Positions 1 to 6,076 are shown, numbered from the stretch's first letter. The stretch: 6,140 nucleotides of DNA from Alphaproteobacteria bacterium (GCA_018820005.1 JAHJOS010000416.1:1-6140), one strand, 5' to 3'. Notes: generated by a model not told the origin, from the letters alone. Translations and numbers: made by a program.

Positions 1-377
1 AGGAGGCCGGCGAGGTCCTTGAGCTTGCCCTTGATCAGCTCGTGATAGTCGCGGTTGCGGGCATAGACCGAGATAATGCCGCGCCCGGGCTGGTCGAGCA
101 GGGCCATCGGATCGGCCTGCGGCCCATAATTGATGCCAACCAGGATGACCGAGCGCGCCTCTGGCCACATGGCACGCGGGCTGCCGCGGCGATCGGCCGT
201 GGTTTCCATCCAGTCCATATCGCCATGCCAGCCGGCATCGAGCGCAATACGCAGCTTTTCGGGCAGGTCGGGCCGTGCATCAGCCGGGGCAATGCCAAAG
301 CTCTCAAAGCCCAGCGCTTGGGCGCGCGTTTTCAGCTCGGCGACGATGGTCTGGGCGGACGGCGGAGCGGCGTTCAA
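1..377 (-). CDS. queG: Epoxyqueuosine reductase QueG, N-terminal part (gene runs off the left edge)
   Basis: QueG is the cobalamin- and iron-sulfur-dependent cytoplasmic enzyme that reduces epoxyqueuosine to queuosine in the tRNA wobble position, the last step of queuosine synthesis. The visible 125 residues match the family N-terminus. ALGFESFGIA at about 21-30 is followed by DAGWHGDMDWM at 47-57, then SPRAMWPEARSVILVGINYGP at about 66-86. The signature SVYARNRDYHELIKGKL lies near 103-119. The cobalamin-contacting remainder and the ferredoxin-like [4Fe-4S] part lie outside the window. No ATG is usable: the ATG just upstream is out of frame, and this frame is closed by a TGA further up. The only sensible start is a TTG at 377-375, with GAGG five bases before it. 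It lies 64 bases downstream of the fzlA stop on the same strand, so co-transcription is likely. The identification is from recalled family motifs; I consider it secure. Confidence 0.93.
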   Translation of the reverse strand, partial: MNAAPPSAQTIVAELKTRAQALGFESFGIAPADARPDLPEKLRIALDAGWHGDMDWMETTADRRGSPRAMWPEARSVILVGINYGPQADPMALLDQPGRGIISVYARNRDYHELIKGKLKDLAGL

Positions 378-441
378 GCGTGCCTCATGAATGGGTCAGC
401 GCCACCCTATCTAGCCCGGAACGCCCGTTGGCGGCAAAACC

Positions 442-1119
442 TCAGAAATCGAGGTCAGCATAGCCTTTGTGCGGCGGCATGGCGACGACGCGGTCGTTGA
501 GCAGGGTGCGGAAGGCGGGGCGCGACTTGATGCGCGAATACCAGTCGCGGGTTTCCCCGGCCTTGCCCCAGTCGATATCGCCCAGATAGTCGAGGGTGGA
601 GAGGTGGGCCGCCAGCGCAAAATCGGCCAGCGTCATCTCATCGCCAGCCAGCCAGGACCGGGGGGCAAACAGCCAGTTGAAATAGAGCATATGCTCATTC
701 AGGTTGGCCTTGGCGACGCGCAGCACGGCGGGGTCGGGGGTCGCGCCCTTGTGGTCGCGCTTGATGATCTTTTCTTCGAGAACGTAGCGGGTCACTTCAT
801 CGTTGAGCTTGGAGATGACCCATTCGATCATGCGCCACATCTCGGCGCGGCTGGGCGCTTCGGCCGGGATGAGCCCGGTGACAACGGCGGGCGTGTGCAG
901 ATCTTCGATGGTGTGAATATTGGCCAGCAGGCCAATAATGGGCTGATCGGTCTCATCGATCATGATGGGCAGGGTGGCTGCCGGATTGATCTCGAGCAGC
1001 TCCGGCGTGCGCAGCCAGGGCTTGATTTCTTCCATATCCAGCGGCACGCCATACTCGGCGCACATCAAGCGGATCAGGCGCGAAGAGGGGTCGAGGGGGT
1101 GGTGCAACAAGCTTGGCAT
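442..1119 (-). CDS. fzlA: GST-fold cell division protein, FzlA type
   Basis: The product is 225 residues with a glutathione S-transferase fold. A thioredoxin-like N-terminal domain (about 1-78) carries NPAATLPIMID at 45-55 and a Trp in KPWLR at 34-38. An all-helical C-terminal domain (about 90-212) has the usual N-capping Asp in MTLADFALAAHL at 162-173. The tail ends in YADLDF. From recall, this tail and overall pattern match FzlA, an alphaproteobacterial GST homologue that is not known as a GST enzyme. In Caulobacter it binds and curves FtsZ filaments and promotes septal wall synthesis through FtsWI. Neighbours fit: uppP lies divergently upstream and queG follows. An upstream start at 1176 would add 19 residues unlike the family, so I chose the ATG at 1119, where MPSLLHHPLDPSSR resembles a normal GST beginning. 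AAAGAGA about 10 bases upstream is a weak ribosome site. The alternative is an ordinary GST of unknown substrate. Confidence 0.82.
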   Translation of the reverse strand: MPSLLHHPLDPSSRLIRLMCAEYGVPLDMEEIKPWLRTPELLEINPAATLPIMIDETDQPIIGLLANIHTIEDLHTPAVVTGLIPAEAPSRAEMWRMIEWVISKLNDEVTRYVLEEKIIKRDHKGATPDPAVLRVAKANLNEHMLYFNWLFAPRSWLAGDEMTLADFALAAHLSTLDYLGDIDWGKAGETRDWYSRIKSRPAFRTLLNDRVVAMPPHKGYADLDF

Positions 1120-1153
1120 AAGGCAGTTGTCTCTTTTTGGGTCCGGCGTTTCA

Positions 1154-1184
1154 AGCCTGCTTGGCGCATATTGCAAAGCAGGCT
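1154..1184. promoter_or_regulatory. Perfect 9-bp inverted repeat in the fzlA/uppP divergent spacer (candidate operator)
   Basis: AGCCTGCTT (1154-1162) and AAGCAGGCT (1176-1184) are exact reverse complements separated by 13 bases. The half-site centres lie 22 bp apart, about two helical turns, so a dimeric regulator could bind both on one face. There is no T-tract on either side, which argues against a terminator. The repeat overlaps the uppP promoter candidate and is about 35-65 bases from the fzlA start, so one protein could affect both genes. An RNA hairpin in a leader is the alternative. The operator role is inference. Confidence 0.5.
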
Positions 1185-1188
1185 AGAG
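1160..1188 (+). promoter_or_regulatory. Candidate sigma-70-type promoter of uppP
   Basis: CTTGGC at 1160-1165 and CTAGAG at 1183-1188 are separated by 17 bases. They resemble the recalled alphaproteobacterial pattern CTTGAC-N17-CTATAT, with one mismatch in the -35 and two in the -10. Transcription would begin near 1195, giving a leader of about 38 bases. Matches of this quality occur by chance, so the call is tentative. I saw no convincing promoter for fzlA in the same spacer. Confidence 0.35.
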
Positions 1189-1232
1189 CTTTGTTCGCTG
1201 CTGCGGACCAATGGACAGAATTAGGGGATCAA

Positions 1233-2042
1233 ATGAACGCCGATCAAGGTCTTTTTGTGCCGTTGGTTCTGGGAATTCTCGAAGGGCTTACCGAATTCCT
1301 ACCGGTGAGCTCGACCGGCCATCTGCTGCTGGCCGAGCATTTCTTTGGCCTGGCCCAGCCCAAGACCTTCATTGTGCTGATCCAGCTGGGCGCCATCCTG
1401 GCTATTGTTACCATCTATTTCGCCAAACTGGGCCTGCTGATCCGTGATGCCCTGACGGGCAAGGCCTATGCGTGGCGCTTTGCCCTGACGGTGATCCTGG
1501 CGTGCGTGCCCGCGATCATTGCGGGCGTGTTGCTGCGCGACTTCATTCAGGGCGCCTTGTGGGAATCCCCGATGACGATCTGCGTGTCGCTGCTGCTTGG
1601 CGGCATCGTGCTGCTGGCCGTGGACCGCATGCCCAAGCGGGAAAAATACGACGATATCTATGCGTTTCCCTGGCATCTGGCCCTGATTATCGGCCTGTTC
1701 CAGATGCTGAGCCTTATTCCGGGCGTGTCACGTTCGGGCTCGACCGTGGTGGGCGCCATGCTGTTTGGCGCCAGCAAGCGCAGCGCTGCCGAATTCACCT
1801 TCTTTGTCGCGCTGCCCATCATGGTGGGCGCCTTCGGCTACGACCTCTACAAGAGCCGCGACCTGATCGATGCCAGTATCGCGCTCAATGTTGCGGTGGG
1901 CTTTGCCGCTGCCTTCGTGGTCGGCGCGATCGTGGTGCGCTATCTGCTCAACTTCGTGTCCAATTACGGCTTTGCGCCGTTCGCCTGGTGGCGCATCGCC
2001 GTGGGTGGCGCAGGCATTGTTGCACTGCTCACCCTGCACTAA
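1233..2042 (+). CDS. uppP: Undecaprenyl-diphosphatase UppP (BacA family)
   Basis: This integral inner-membrane enzyme removes a phosphate from undecaprenyl diphosphate, regenerating the carrier for lipid II and other envelope glycans. Extra copies are associated with bacitracin resistance. The 269 residues are almost entirely hydrophobic helices. Both family motifs are present: EGLTE at 17-21 followed by SSTGH at 26-30, and PGVSRSGST at 163-171. Glu17, Glu21 and His30 have the same numbers as in the E. coli enzyme, which supports this start. Arg167 is the counterpart of the catalytic Arg174. The open frame extends upstream to a TTG at 1137, but those residues are not family-like. The ATG at 1233 has AGGGGA at 1223-1228, four bases before it. 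It is divergent from fzlA and convergent with lolA. No residues are missing and it looks fully functional. Confidence 0.97.
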   Translation: MNADQGLFVPLVLGILEGLTEFLPVSSTGHLLLAEHFFGLAQPKTFIVLIQLGAILAIVTIYFAKLGLLIRDALTGKAYAWRFALTVILACVPAIIAGVLLRDFIQGALWESPMTICVSLLLGGIVLLAVDRMPKREKYDDIYAFPWHLALIIGLFQMLSLIPGVSRSGSTVVGAMLFGASKRSAAEFTFFVALPIMVGAFGYDLYKSRDLIDASIALNVAVGFAAAFVVGAIVVRYLLNFVSNYGFAPFAWWRIAVGGAGIVALLTLH

Positions 2043-2052
2043 GCGACGTGCC

Positions 2053-2077
2053 AGGCCATCCTACTGCTGGATGGCCT
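2053..2077. terminator. Stem-loop between convergent uppP and lolA (likely shared terminator)
   Basis: AGGCCATCC (2053-2061) pairs exactly with GGATGGCCT (2069-2077) around a 7-base loop. It begins 10 bases after the uppP stop, and on the other strand it spans the last codons and stop of lolA. Neither side has a real T-tract, only a short CCTTGT for uppP, so it may act as a weak bidirectional terminator or as a 3'-end barrier against RNases. The structure is seen directly; the function is inferred. Confidence 0.55.
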
Positions 2078-2684
2078 TGTAGTTGGACGGGATGGAAAAG
2101 AAGGCCGAGGGAATCTTGACGTCCTTTTCGACGTCGTAGAGCGAGAAGGTCAGCTCTGCCCCGCTTGGCTCCACAAGGCTCCACTGCACCAGATCGAGCG
2201 TATCGGTGCCAAAGACCAGCGAGACCTGGACAGTGCCGGCAATGGTCTCGTCGATGACCGTGACGGTCATATAGCCATCGGACTGGCTGACATTGACCAC
2301 ATTGGCGTTCATCAGATTGATCTGGTCGCCCAGGAACTGGCGCAGCGGAATGGTGTCCTGCGGATAGGCGTAATAGGTCTCGTCGCGCCGGTTGAGCACA
2401 TAAAAACCATTGCCGACCGAGACGATTTCATCGCGGTTGGGCGGGGCATAGCGGAAGGCGATCTTGTTGGGGCGCTCGAGGAAGAAAGTGCCCTCGCTGC
2501 GGCCGCCATTGGTGTCGATCTGCAGGAAGCGCCCAACCATGGTGCGGATCGCCGAATTATGAGCGCCGATGCTATCGATCAGCTGCTGTTCCTCGGGGGT
2601 GAGTGCGCGGTCCAGCGCCCAGGCGGAGGTTCCAAGCGCAAAGGCAGCGGCAAGGCCGAGCAACAAAGCATCGCGGCGAATCAT
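2061..2684 (-). CDS. lolA: Outer-membrane lipoprotein carrier protein LolA
   Basis: LolA is the periplasmic chaperone that takes lipoproteins from the LolCDE transporter and hands them to the outer membrane. The 207-residue precursor has a signal peptide with MIRRD, a hydrophobic run and AWA at 21-23, giving likely cleavage after residue 23. The mature part shows LolA hallmarks. MVGRFLQ lies at 49-55, GTFFLERPNKIAFRYAPP at about 65-82, YVLNRRDETYYAYP at 95-108, and the closing LVQWSLVEPSG and IPSAFFSIP strands at about 165-200. Length is normal for the family. The ATG at 2684 has AGGAA eight bases upstream. In many alphaproteobacteria lolA directly follows ftsK on the same strand (recalled). 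Here the strand is the same, but an oppositely oriented small gene sits between them, so lolA must have its own promoter in the 2685-2802 spacer. I could not pick one out with confidence. Confidence 0.92.
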   Translation of the reverse strand: MIRRDALLLGLAAAFALGTSAWALDRALTPEEQQLIDSIGAHNSAIRTMVGRFLQIDTNGGRSEGTFFLERPNKIAFRYAPPNRDEIVSVGNGFYVLNRRDETYYAYPQDTIPLRQFLGDQINLMNANVVNVSQSDGYMTVTVIDETIAGTVQVSLVFGTDTLDLVQWSLVEPSGAELTFSLYDVEKDVKIPSAFFSIPSNYKAIQQ

Positions 2685-2802
2685 GAAGCGGGTTCCTGAC
2701 AGTTTGTTCGTCTCAGGGTAACGTAGAAAGCAATTGCGGCAACAGCTGGTTGCACCATGGCACCAATGGCGGCCGCCACCATACCATCAGGAGCAGACCA
2801 TC
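2685..2802. promoter_or_regulatory. Divergent control region of lolA and the small exported-protein gene, rich in short palindromes
   Basis: This 118-base spacer must hold promoters for two divergent genes. I see GCAATTGC (2730-2737), then GCAAC and GTTGC arms around CAGCTG (2739-2753). TGGCGGCCGCCA (2767-2778) is a perfect 12-bp palindrome containing a NotI site. The last lies in the leader of the plus-strand gene, ten bases before its ribosome site. No -35/-10 pair stands out on either strand. Binding by a regulator is possible but not shown. Confidence 0.4.
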
Positions 2803-3111
2803 ATGCGCGCCTTGCCTCTCGCCTGCCTTGTCTGCCTTGCGGTGACGCTGCCTGCCTGGGCGGCACTGCCGCCGCAGTATCAGCGGCAGGCCGAGCTGAG
2901 CGCTATCATTGCAGACATGGGCGTGGCCGAGGCATTCGGCTTTGGCGGCGTGGACGCTATCGAGCTGATCGCCCCTGATCACTATGTGGTGCGCGGGGGC
3001 AGTTGCGTGCTCTCGGTGCGCATCGAGGATGCGCCCAACAGGCATGAAGCGGGCTGGGCCGGGCCGCGTGAATTCACGCTGGTGGTCGGCACGCCGGCCT
3101 GCAGTCAATAG
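2803..3111 (+). CDS. Small exported protein of unknown function, predicted periplasmic, two cysteines
   Basis: I do not recognise this 102-residue protein. It begins MRALPL, has a hydrophobic stretch and LPAWA at 16-20, a typical signal peptide with cleavage predicted near residue 20. The mature part of about 82 residues has ELSAIIADMGVAEAFGFGGVDAIE (about 31-54, probably helical). Alternating beta-like segments follow: HYVVRGGSCVLSVRIED at 60-76 and GPREFTLVVGTPAC at 87-100. The only mature cysteines, Cys68 and Cys100, could form a disulfide. No lipobox is present. The ATG at 2803 has AGGAG at 2789-2793, nine bases before it; a possible TTG start at 2734 would bury the signal peptide and is rejected. 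The signal peptide, ribosome site and codon usage make it a believable gene. It lies between lolA and ftsK against their direction, which suggests it was inserted into a conserved pair. Confidence 0.78.
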   Translation: MRALPLACLVCLAVTLPAWAALPPQYQRQAELSAIIADMGVAEAFGFGGVDAIELIAPDHYVVRGGSCVLSVRIEDAPNRHEAGWAGPREFTLVVGTPACSQ

Positions 3112-3130
3112 GGCTGATGGGGCCGGCGCA

Positions 3131-3155
3131 GGTGAGCAGCTAGTCGCTGCCCACC
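3131..3155 (-). terminator. Stem-loop over the ftsK stop codon and the convergent gene end
   Basis: In the ftsK transcript a 10-base arm (3155-3146) pairs completely with 3140-3131, with one G-U pair, around a 5-base loop. On the plus strand the same position is an A-C mismatch, so the structure favours the ftsK mRNA. It includes the last three sense codons before the loop and the TAG stop. It starts 19 bases after the small gene's stop on the other strand. No T-tract follows, so it may protect the 3' end or end transcription only weakly. Confidence 0.5.
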
Positions 3156-5782
3156 AGGATTTCGCGCTTGCCGGCGTGATTGGCCTGGCTGATGACGCCT
3201 TCGCGTTCCATGCGCTCGATCAGGGTCGCGGCCTTGTTGTAGCCAATGGCGAGGCGCCGCTGGACATAGGAGGTCGAGGCCTTCTTGTCGGAGAGCACGA
3301 TGTGGACGGCCTTGTCGTAGAGCTCATCGCCGGAGCCGGCATAGTCGTCGCCACCGCCCGAACCACCATCGCTGCCAACGCCGCCTTCGTCATCTTCCTC
3401 GGTGACCGAATCGAGATAGTCCGGCTGACCCTGGCTCTTGAGATGGGCCACCACGGCTTCGACCTCGCTATCGGCAACGAAGGGGCCATGCAGGCGCTTG
3501 GTGCGGCCGCCGGAGGCCATATAGAGCATGTCGCCATTGCCCAGCAGCTGTTCGGCGCCCTGCTCGCCCAGAATGGTGCGCGAATCGATCTTGGAGGTGA
3601 CCATGAAGGAGATGCGCGTGGGGAAGTTGGCCTTGATCGTGCCAGTGATGACGTCGACCGAGGGGCGCTGGGTGGCGGTGATGATGTGGATGCCGGCGGC
3701 GCGGGCCATCTGGGCCAGGCGCTGGATGGCGCCTTCGATGTCCTTGCCGGCCACCATCATCAGGTCGGCCATTTCGTCGACGATGACGACGATGTAGGGC
3801 AATGGCTCAAGATCGAACTCCTCGCTCTCAAAGATCGCCTCGCCGGTTTCGCGATCAAAGCCGGTCTGCACGGTGCGGGTGATGACCTCGCCCTTGGCCT
3901 TGGATTCGGTCACGCGCTGGTTGAAGCCATCGATGTTGCGGACGCCGATCTTGCTCATCTTGCGATAGCGATCTTCCATCTCGCGCACGGCCCATTTGAG
4001 CGCCACGACGGCCTTTTGCGGGTCGGTGACGACGGGGGTGAGTAGATGGGGGATGCCGTCGTAGATGCTCAGTTCGAGCATCTTGGGATCGATCATGATC
4101 ATGCGGCACTGCTGGGGCGTCATCTGGAACAGCAGCGACAGAATGAAGGTATTGATACCGACCGACTTGCCGGAGCCGGTGGTACCGGCGATCAGCAGAT
4201 GGGGCATGCGCGCCAGATCGGCAATCACCGGCTCGCCACCAATGGTCTTGCCCAGGCAGATGGGCAGCTTGCCCTTCATCTTCTCGAAATCGGAAGAGGC
4301 CAGCATTTCGCGGAAATAGACGGTTTCGCGGTTCTGGTTGGGCAGTTCGATACCAATGGCATTGCGGCCCGGCACCACGGCGACGCGGGCAGAGATGGCC
4401 GACATGGAGCGGGCGATATCATCGGCCAGCGAGATGACGCGGGAGGACTTGATGCCGGGCGCGGGCTCGAGTTCGAACAGGGTCACGACCGGGCCGGGGC
4501 GGACATTGATGATGTCGCCCTTGACGCCGAAATCTTCCAGCACGCCTTCGAGCTGGCGAGCCATTTCCTCGAGCCGTTCCGGGGCATGCTCGGGCGATGG
4601 ACCCAGATGCCTGGGTTCGGACAGCAGGCTGAGCGGCGGCAGCTCGAAACCACCGGGCTCGTCGAGGAAGGAGGACTGAGCCTCGCGCATGATGCGCTGA
4701 CCCTGCGCCGGGCGCGGCGCGGGAGCGGTGACGCGCGGCTTGACCGGATCGACGGGATGGAAGCGCGAATCGCCCTGCTGGCGGTGATTGACTACCGGCG
4801 CCTGAGGCACATCTGGGACGAAGGGCAGATCGTCGTCGGACTCTTCGGGATAATCGAGCTCATCCTCGTCATAGCTGGGACGGGCATTGATGCGCGAAGA
4901 GACTTCAGGCGCCGCCTCAAAGGCCGGCGCATCGGCAAAGGCGGGCTCGACACTATGCTCGACCGGCGCATGGATGCGACGGGGCGATGGTGCAATGGCA
5001 GGTTCGCGGCGACCGGCAGCGGCAGCCGGGGAGACGGGGGCACCATCAAGGCCGGGCTCGAGATCGTCATCGCGCCAGCTGGCGGCATCGGCAGCGCGGC
5101 GTTCGGCGTGGTTGGCGCGGGCGCGGCGGAAGGCGGTACGCAGGGAATAGCCCAGGTGCACCATGGCACCGAGGGCGACATCGATGATGGGATTGGTCTC
5201 GGGCTCATCGGCCTCCTGCGCGGCTGCCGAGGACGTGCCTTTGCGGGCAGCGGCGGCGGGGGTTGGCTTGCGCCGACCGGTGGGCACCGAGGACCCAAGA
5301 CCCATCGCAATCCAGAACAGGGCCAGGGCCGGCACGGCCATGATGATGGCAAACAGCACCTGGGTGACCGCCTGCGGCTGAGCGCCGCTGACCATACTGG
5401 CCAGACCCATGAAGCCGGCACCGATCAGCCCGCCCAGGCCGGTTGGCAGCGGCCAGGTCTCGGGCATGGCGACAAAAGCCAGAGCGCCCGACACCAGGAG
5501 AGTTGCCCCCACCCAGCCCAGCAGGCGCAATCCGAGGCGCGTGGGCATGCGGCGGCGCGCAAAGGACCAGCCCCAGAGCGCAGGCGGAACCAGCAATGCC
5601 AGAGCACCCAGGCCAAAGACCTGGAACAGGGTGTCTGATATCACGGCACCGGGAAAGCCCAGCCAGTTGGCCGGCACCTTGGCGGTGGCATAGGAAAAGC
5701 TCGGATCATCGACCGACCAGGACGCCAGCGCCGCCAGGCAAATGCCGACGGCAGCCAGCAGCACCAGACCAGCCACGCGCAC
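3140..5782 (-). CDS. ftsK: DNA translocase FtsK
   Basis: FtsK is the septal ATP-driven DNA pump that clears and aligns chromosome termini, activates XerCD at dif and helps assemble the divisome. The 880 residues show the full layout. Several membrane helices lie at about 4-22, 55-74, 83-106, 115-132 and 142-165. A long Pro/Ala/acidic linker runs from about 167 to 395. The alpha/beta motor domain spans about 400-790, with Walker A GTTGSGKS at 533-540, Walker B IVVIVDEMAD at about 664-673 and TATQRPS at 702-708. A Gly/Asp-rich tether follows at 795-818, and the winged-helix gamma domain at about 819-880 (DELYDKAVHIVL, SYVQRRLAIGYNKA) reads KOPS and contacts XerD. The start is uncertain. The only in-frame candidates are GTG codons at 5782 and 5776, without a clear ribosome site, and a TGA at 5869-5867 closes the frame. 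Little cytoplasmic sequence precedes the first helix, so the 5' end may be frameshifted. Confidence 0.95.
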   Translation of the reverse strand: MRVAGLVLLAAVGICLAALASWSVDDPSFSYATAKVPANWLGFPGAVISDTLFQVFGLGALALLVPPALWGWSFARRRMPTRLGLRLLGWVGATLLVSGALAFVAMPETWPLPTGLGGLIGAGFMGLASMVSGAQPQAVTQVLFAIIMAVPALALFWIAMGLGSSVPTGRRKPTPAAAARKGTSSAAAQEADEPETNPIIDVALGAMVHLGYSLRTAFRRARANHAERRAADAASWRDDDLEPGLDGAPVSPAAAAGRREPAIAPSPRRIHAPVEHSVEPAFADAPAFEAAPEVSSRINARPSYDEDELDYPEESDDDLPFVPDVPQAPVVNHRQQGDSRFHPVDPVKPRVTAPAPRPAQGQRIMREAQSSFLDEPGGFELPPLSLLSEPRHLGPSPEHAPERLEEMARQLEGVLEDFGVKGDIINVRPGPVVTLFELEPAPGIKSSRVISLADDIARSMSAISARVAVVPGRNAIGIELPNQNRETVYFREMLASSDFEKMKGKLPICLGKTIGGEPVIADLARMPHLLIAGTTGSGKSVGINTFILSLLFQMTPQQCRMIMIDPKMLELSIYDGIPHLLTPVVTDPQKAVVALKWAVREMEDRYRKMSKIGVRNIDGFNQRVTESKAKGEVITRTVQTGFDRETGEAIFESEEFDLEPLPYIVVIVDEMADLMMVAGKDIEGAIQRLAQMARAAGIHIITATQRPSVDVITGTIKANFPTRISFMVTSKIDSRTILGEQGAEQLLGNGDMLYMASGGRTKRLHGPFVADSEVEAVVAHLKSQGQPDYLDSVTEEDDEGGVGSDGGSGGGDDYAGSGDELYDKAVHIVLSDKKASTSYVQRRLAIGYNKAATLIERMEREGVISQANHAGKREILVGSD

Positions 5783-5898
5783 GGGAATGCGATGGACAGC
5801 GCCGGCGGCGGGGCCGGCAGCGCCTTGGTCGCTGTGCGTGTGCTCCGCTGGGGCATGGAGCGGACTTCATCGAGAACGGGCGAGGGAGAACTGGGCAT
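5783..5898 (-). other. Possible missing N-terminal coding segment of ftsK in another frame
   Basis: An ATG at 5898 opens a frame (with another ATG at 5856) that runs into the beginning of ftsK but one base out of register. Its roughly 38 codons before the overlap end mostly in G or C (30 of 38 by my count). The ftsK frame scores 20 of 28 over the stretch between its TGA and the GTG. The encoded residues are basic and Pro/Ala-rich, plausible for a cytoplasmic tail before a first membrane helix. A single missing base between about 5860 and 5783 would join it to ftsK and give a protein of roughly 918 residues. This could be an assembly error, a real mutation, or nothing but leader. Confidence 0.35.
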
Positions 5899-5947
5899 GG
5901 GCGAACTCAATACTTGCCCGGCTGAAGACCGGGCCCACATTGGCTGC

Positions 5948-5981
5948 ATGCTATCGGGGTCTGGTTAACCCGAGGCTAACC
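5948..5981 (-). promoter_or_regulatory. Candidate CtrA-regulated promoter of ftsK
   Basis: On the minus strand, TTAG-N7-TTAA (5979-5965) sits within TTAGCC-N5-TTAACC, one mismatch from the recalled CtrA consensus TTAA-N7-TTAA. Because the site is nearly palindromic, the plus strand also reads TTAA-N7-CTAA. A -10-like TAGCAT at 5953-5948 follows at a distance that puts the box over the -35 region, as in CtrA-activated promoters. Transcription would start near 5941. CtrA is the cell-cycle response regulator of alphaproteobacteria. Binding is inferred from the sequence alone. Confidence 0.5.
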
Positions 5982-6001
5982 ATGGGGCGATGGGCGGGCC
6001 T

Positions 6002-6076
6002 GCGCGCGCCCGGAAAAGAAAAGGCCCGCCAGACTGTCCGGGGACAGCGGCGGGCCAGGGTTCCGCAGGCGCGCGC
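6002..6076. repeat. Outer inverted repeat enclosing the terminator hairpin
   Basis: GCGCGCGCC (6002-6010) and GGCGCGCGC (6068-6076) are exact reverse complements placed nearly symmetrically about the inner hairpin, with 12 bases on one side and 11 on the other. Alternating GC tracts are common in such DNA, so this may be coincidence. Confidence 0.4.
6013..6056 (-). terminator. Rho-independent terminator for a minus-strand unit entering from the right
   Basis: On the minus strand an 8-bp GC stem (6056-6049 with 6030-6023) encloses a second 5-bp stem (6047-6043 with 6038-6034) and a 4-base loop. The hairpin is followed at once by TTTTCTTTTC (6022-6013). The polarity is clear because the plus side has no T-tract. 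It should end a transcript from an upstream gene beyond the right edge and thus insulate ftsK, which then needs its own promoter. Confidence 0.85.

Noticed and set aside
967..974. GGGCAGGG, a match to the FtsK-orienting KOPS pattern GGGNAGGG
   Set aside because: A single 8-base match with one free position inside fzlA is expected by chance in GC-rich DNA; no polarity can be judged from one site.
469..1224. 251-codon plus-strand open frame over fzlA
   Set aside because: Antisense shadow of a recognised gene, with no family resemblance and no good ribosome site.
1137..1232. TTG-initiated extension of uppP
   Set aside because: It runs across the divergent control region, and the E. coli numbering of Glu17, Glu21 and His30 supports the ATG at 1233.
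2734..2802. Upstream TTG extension of the small exported protein
   Set aside because: It would add 23 residues in front of a clear signal peptide and has no ribosome site.
2713..3108. 131-codon minus-strand open frame opposite the small exported-protein gene
   Set aside because: It lacks a signal peptide or recognisable motif, while the plus-strand frame has a signal peptide and a good AGGAG site. Both cannot easily be real.
2984..5638. Two long plus-strand open frames (353 and 530 codons) in one frame opposite ftsK, interrupted by a single stop at 4043-4045
   Set aside because: They lie almost wholly antisense to an unmistakable ftsK. Their products are low-complexity Gly/Ala/Arg/His-rich without domains, the usual result of GC-rich codon bias on the complementary strand.
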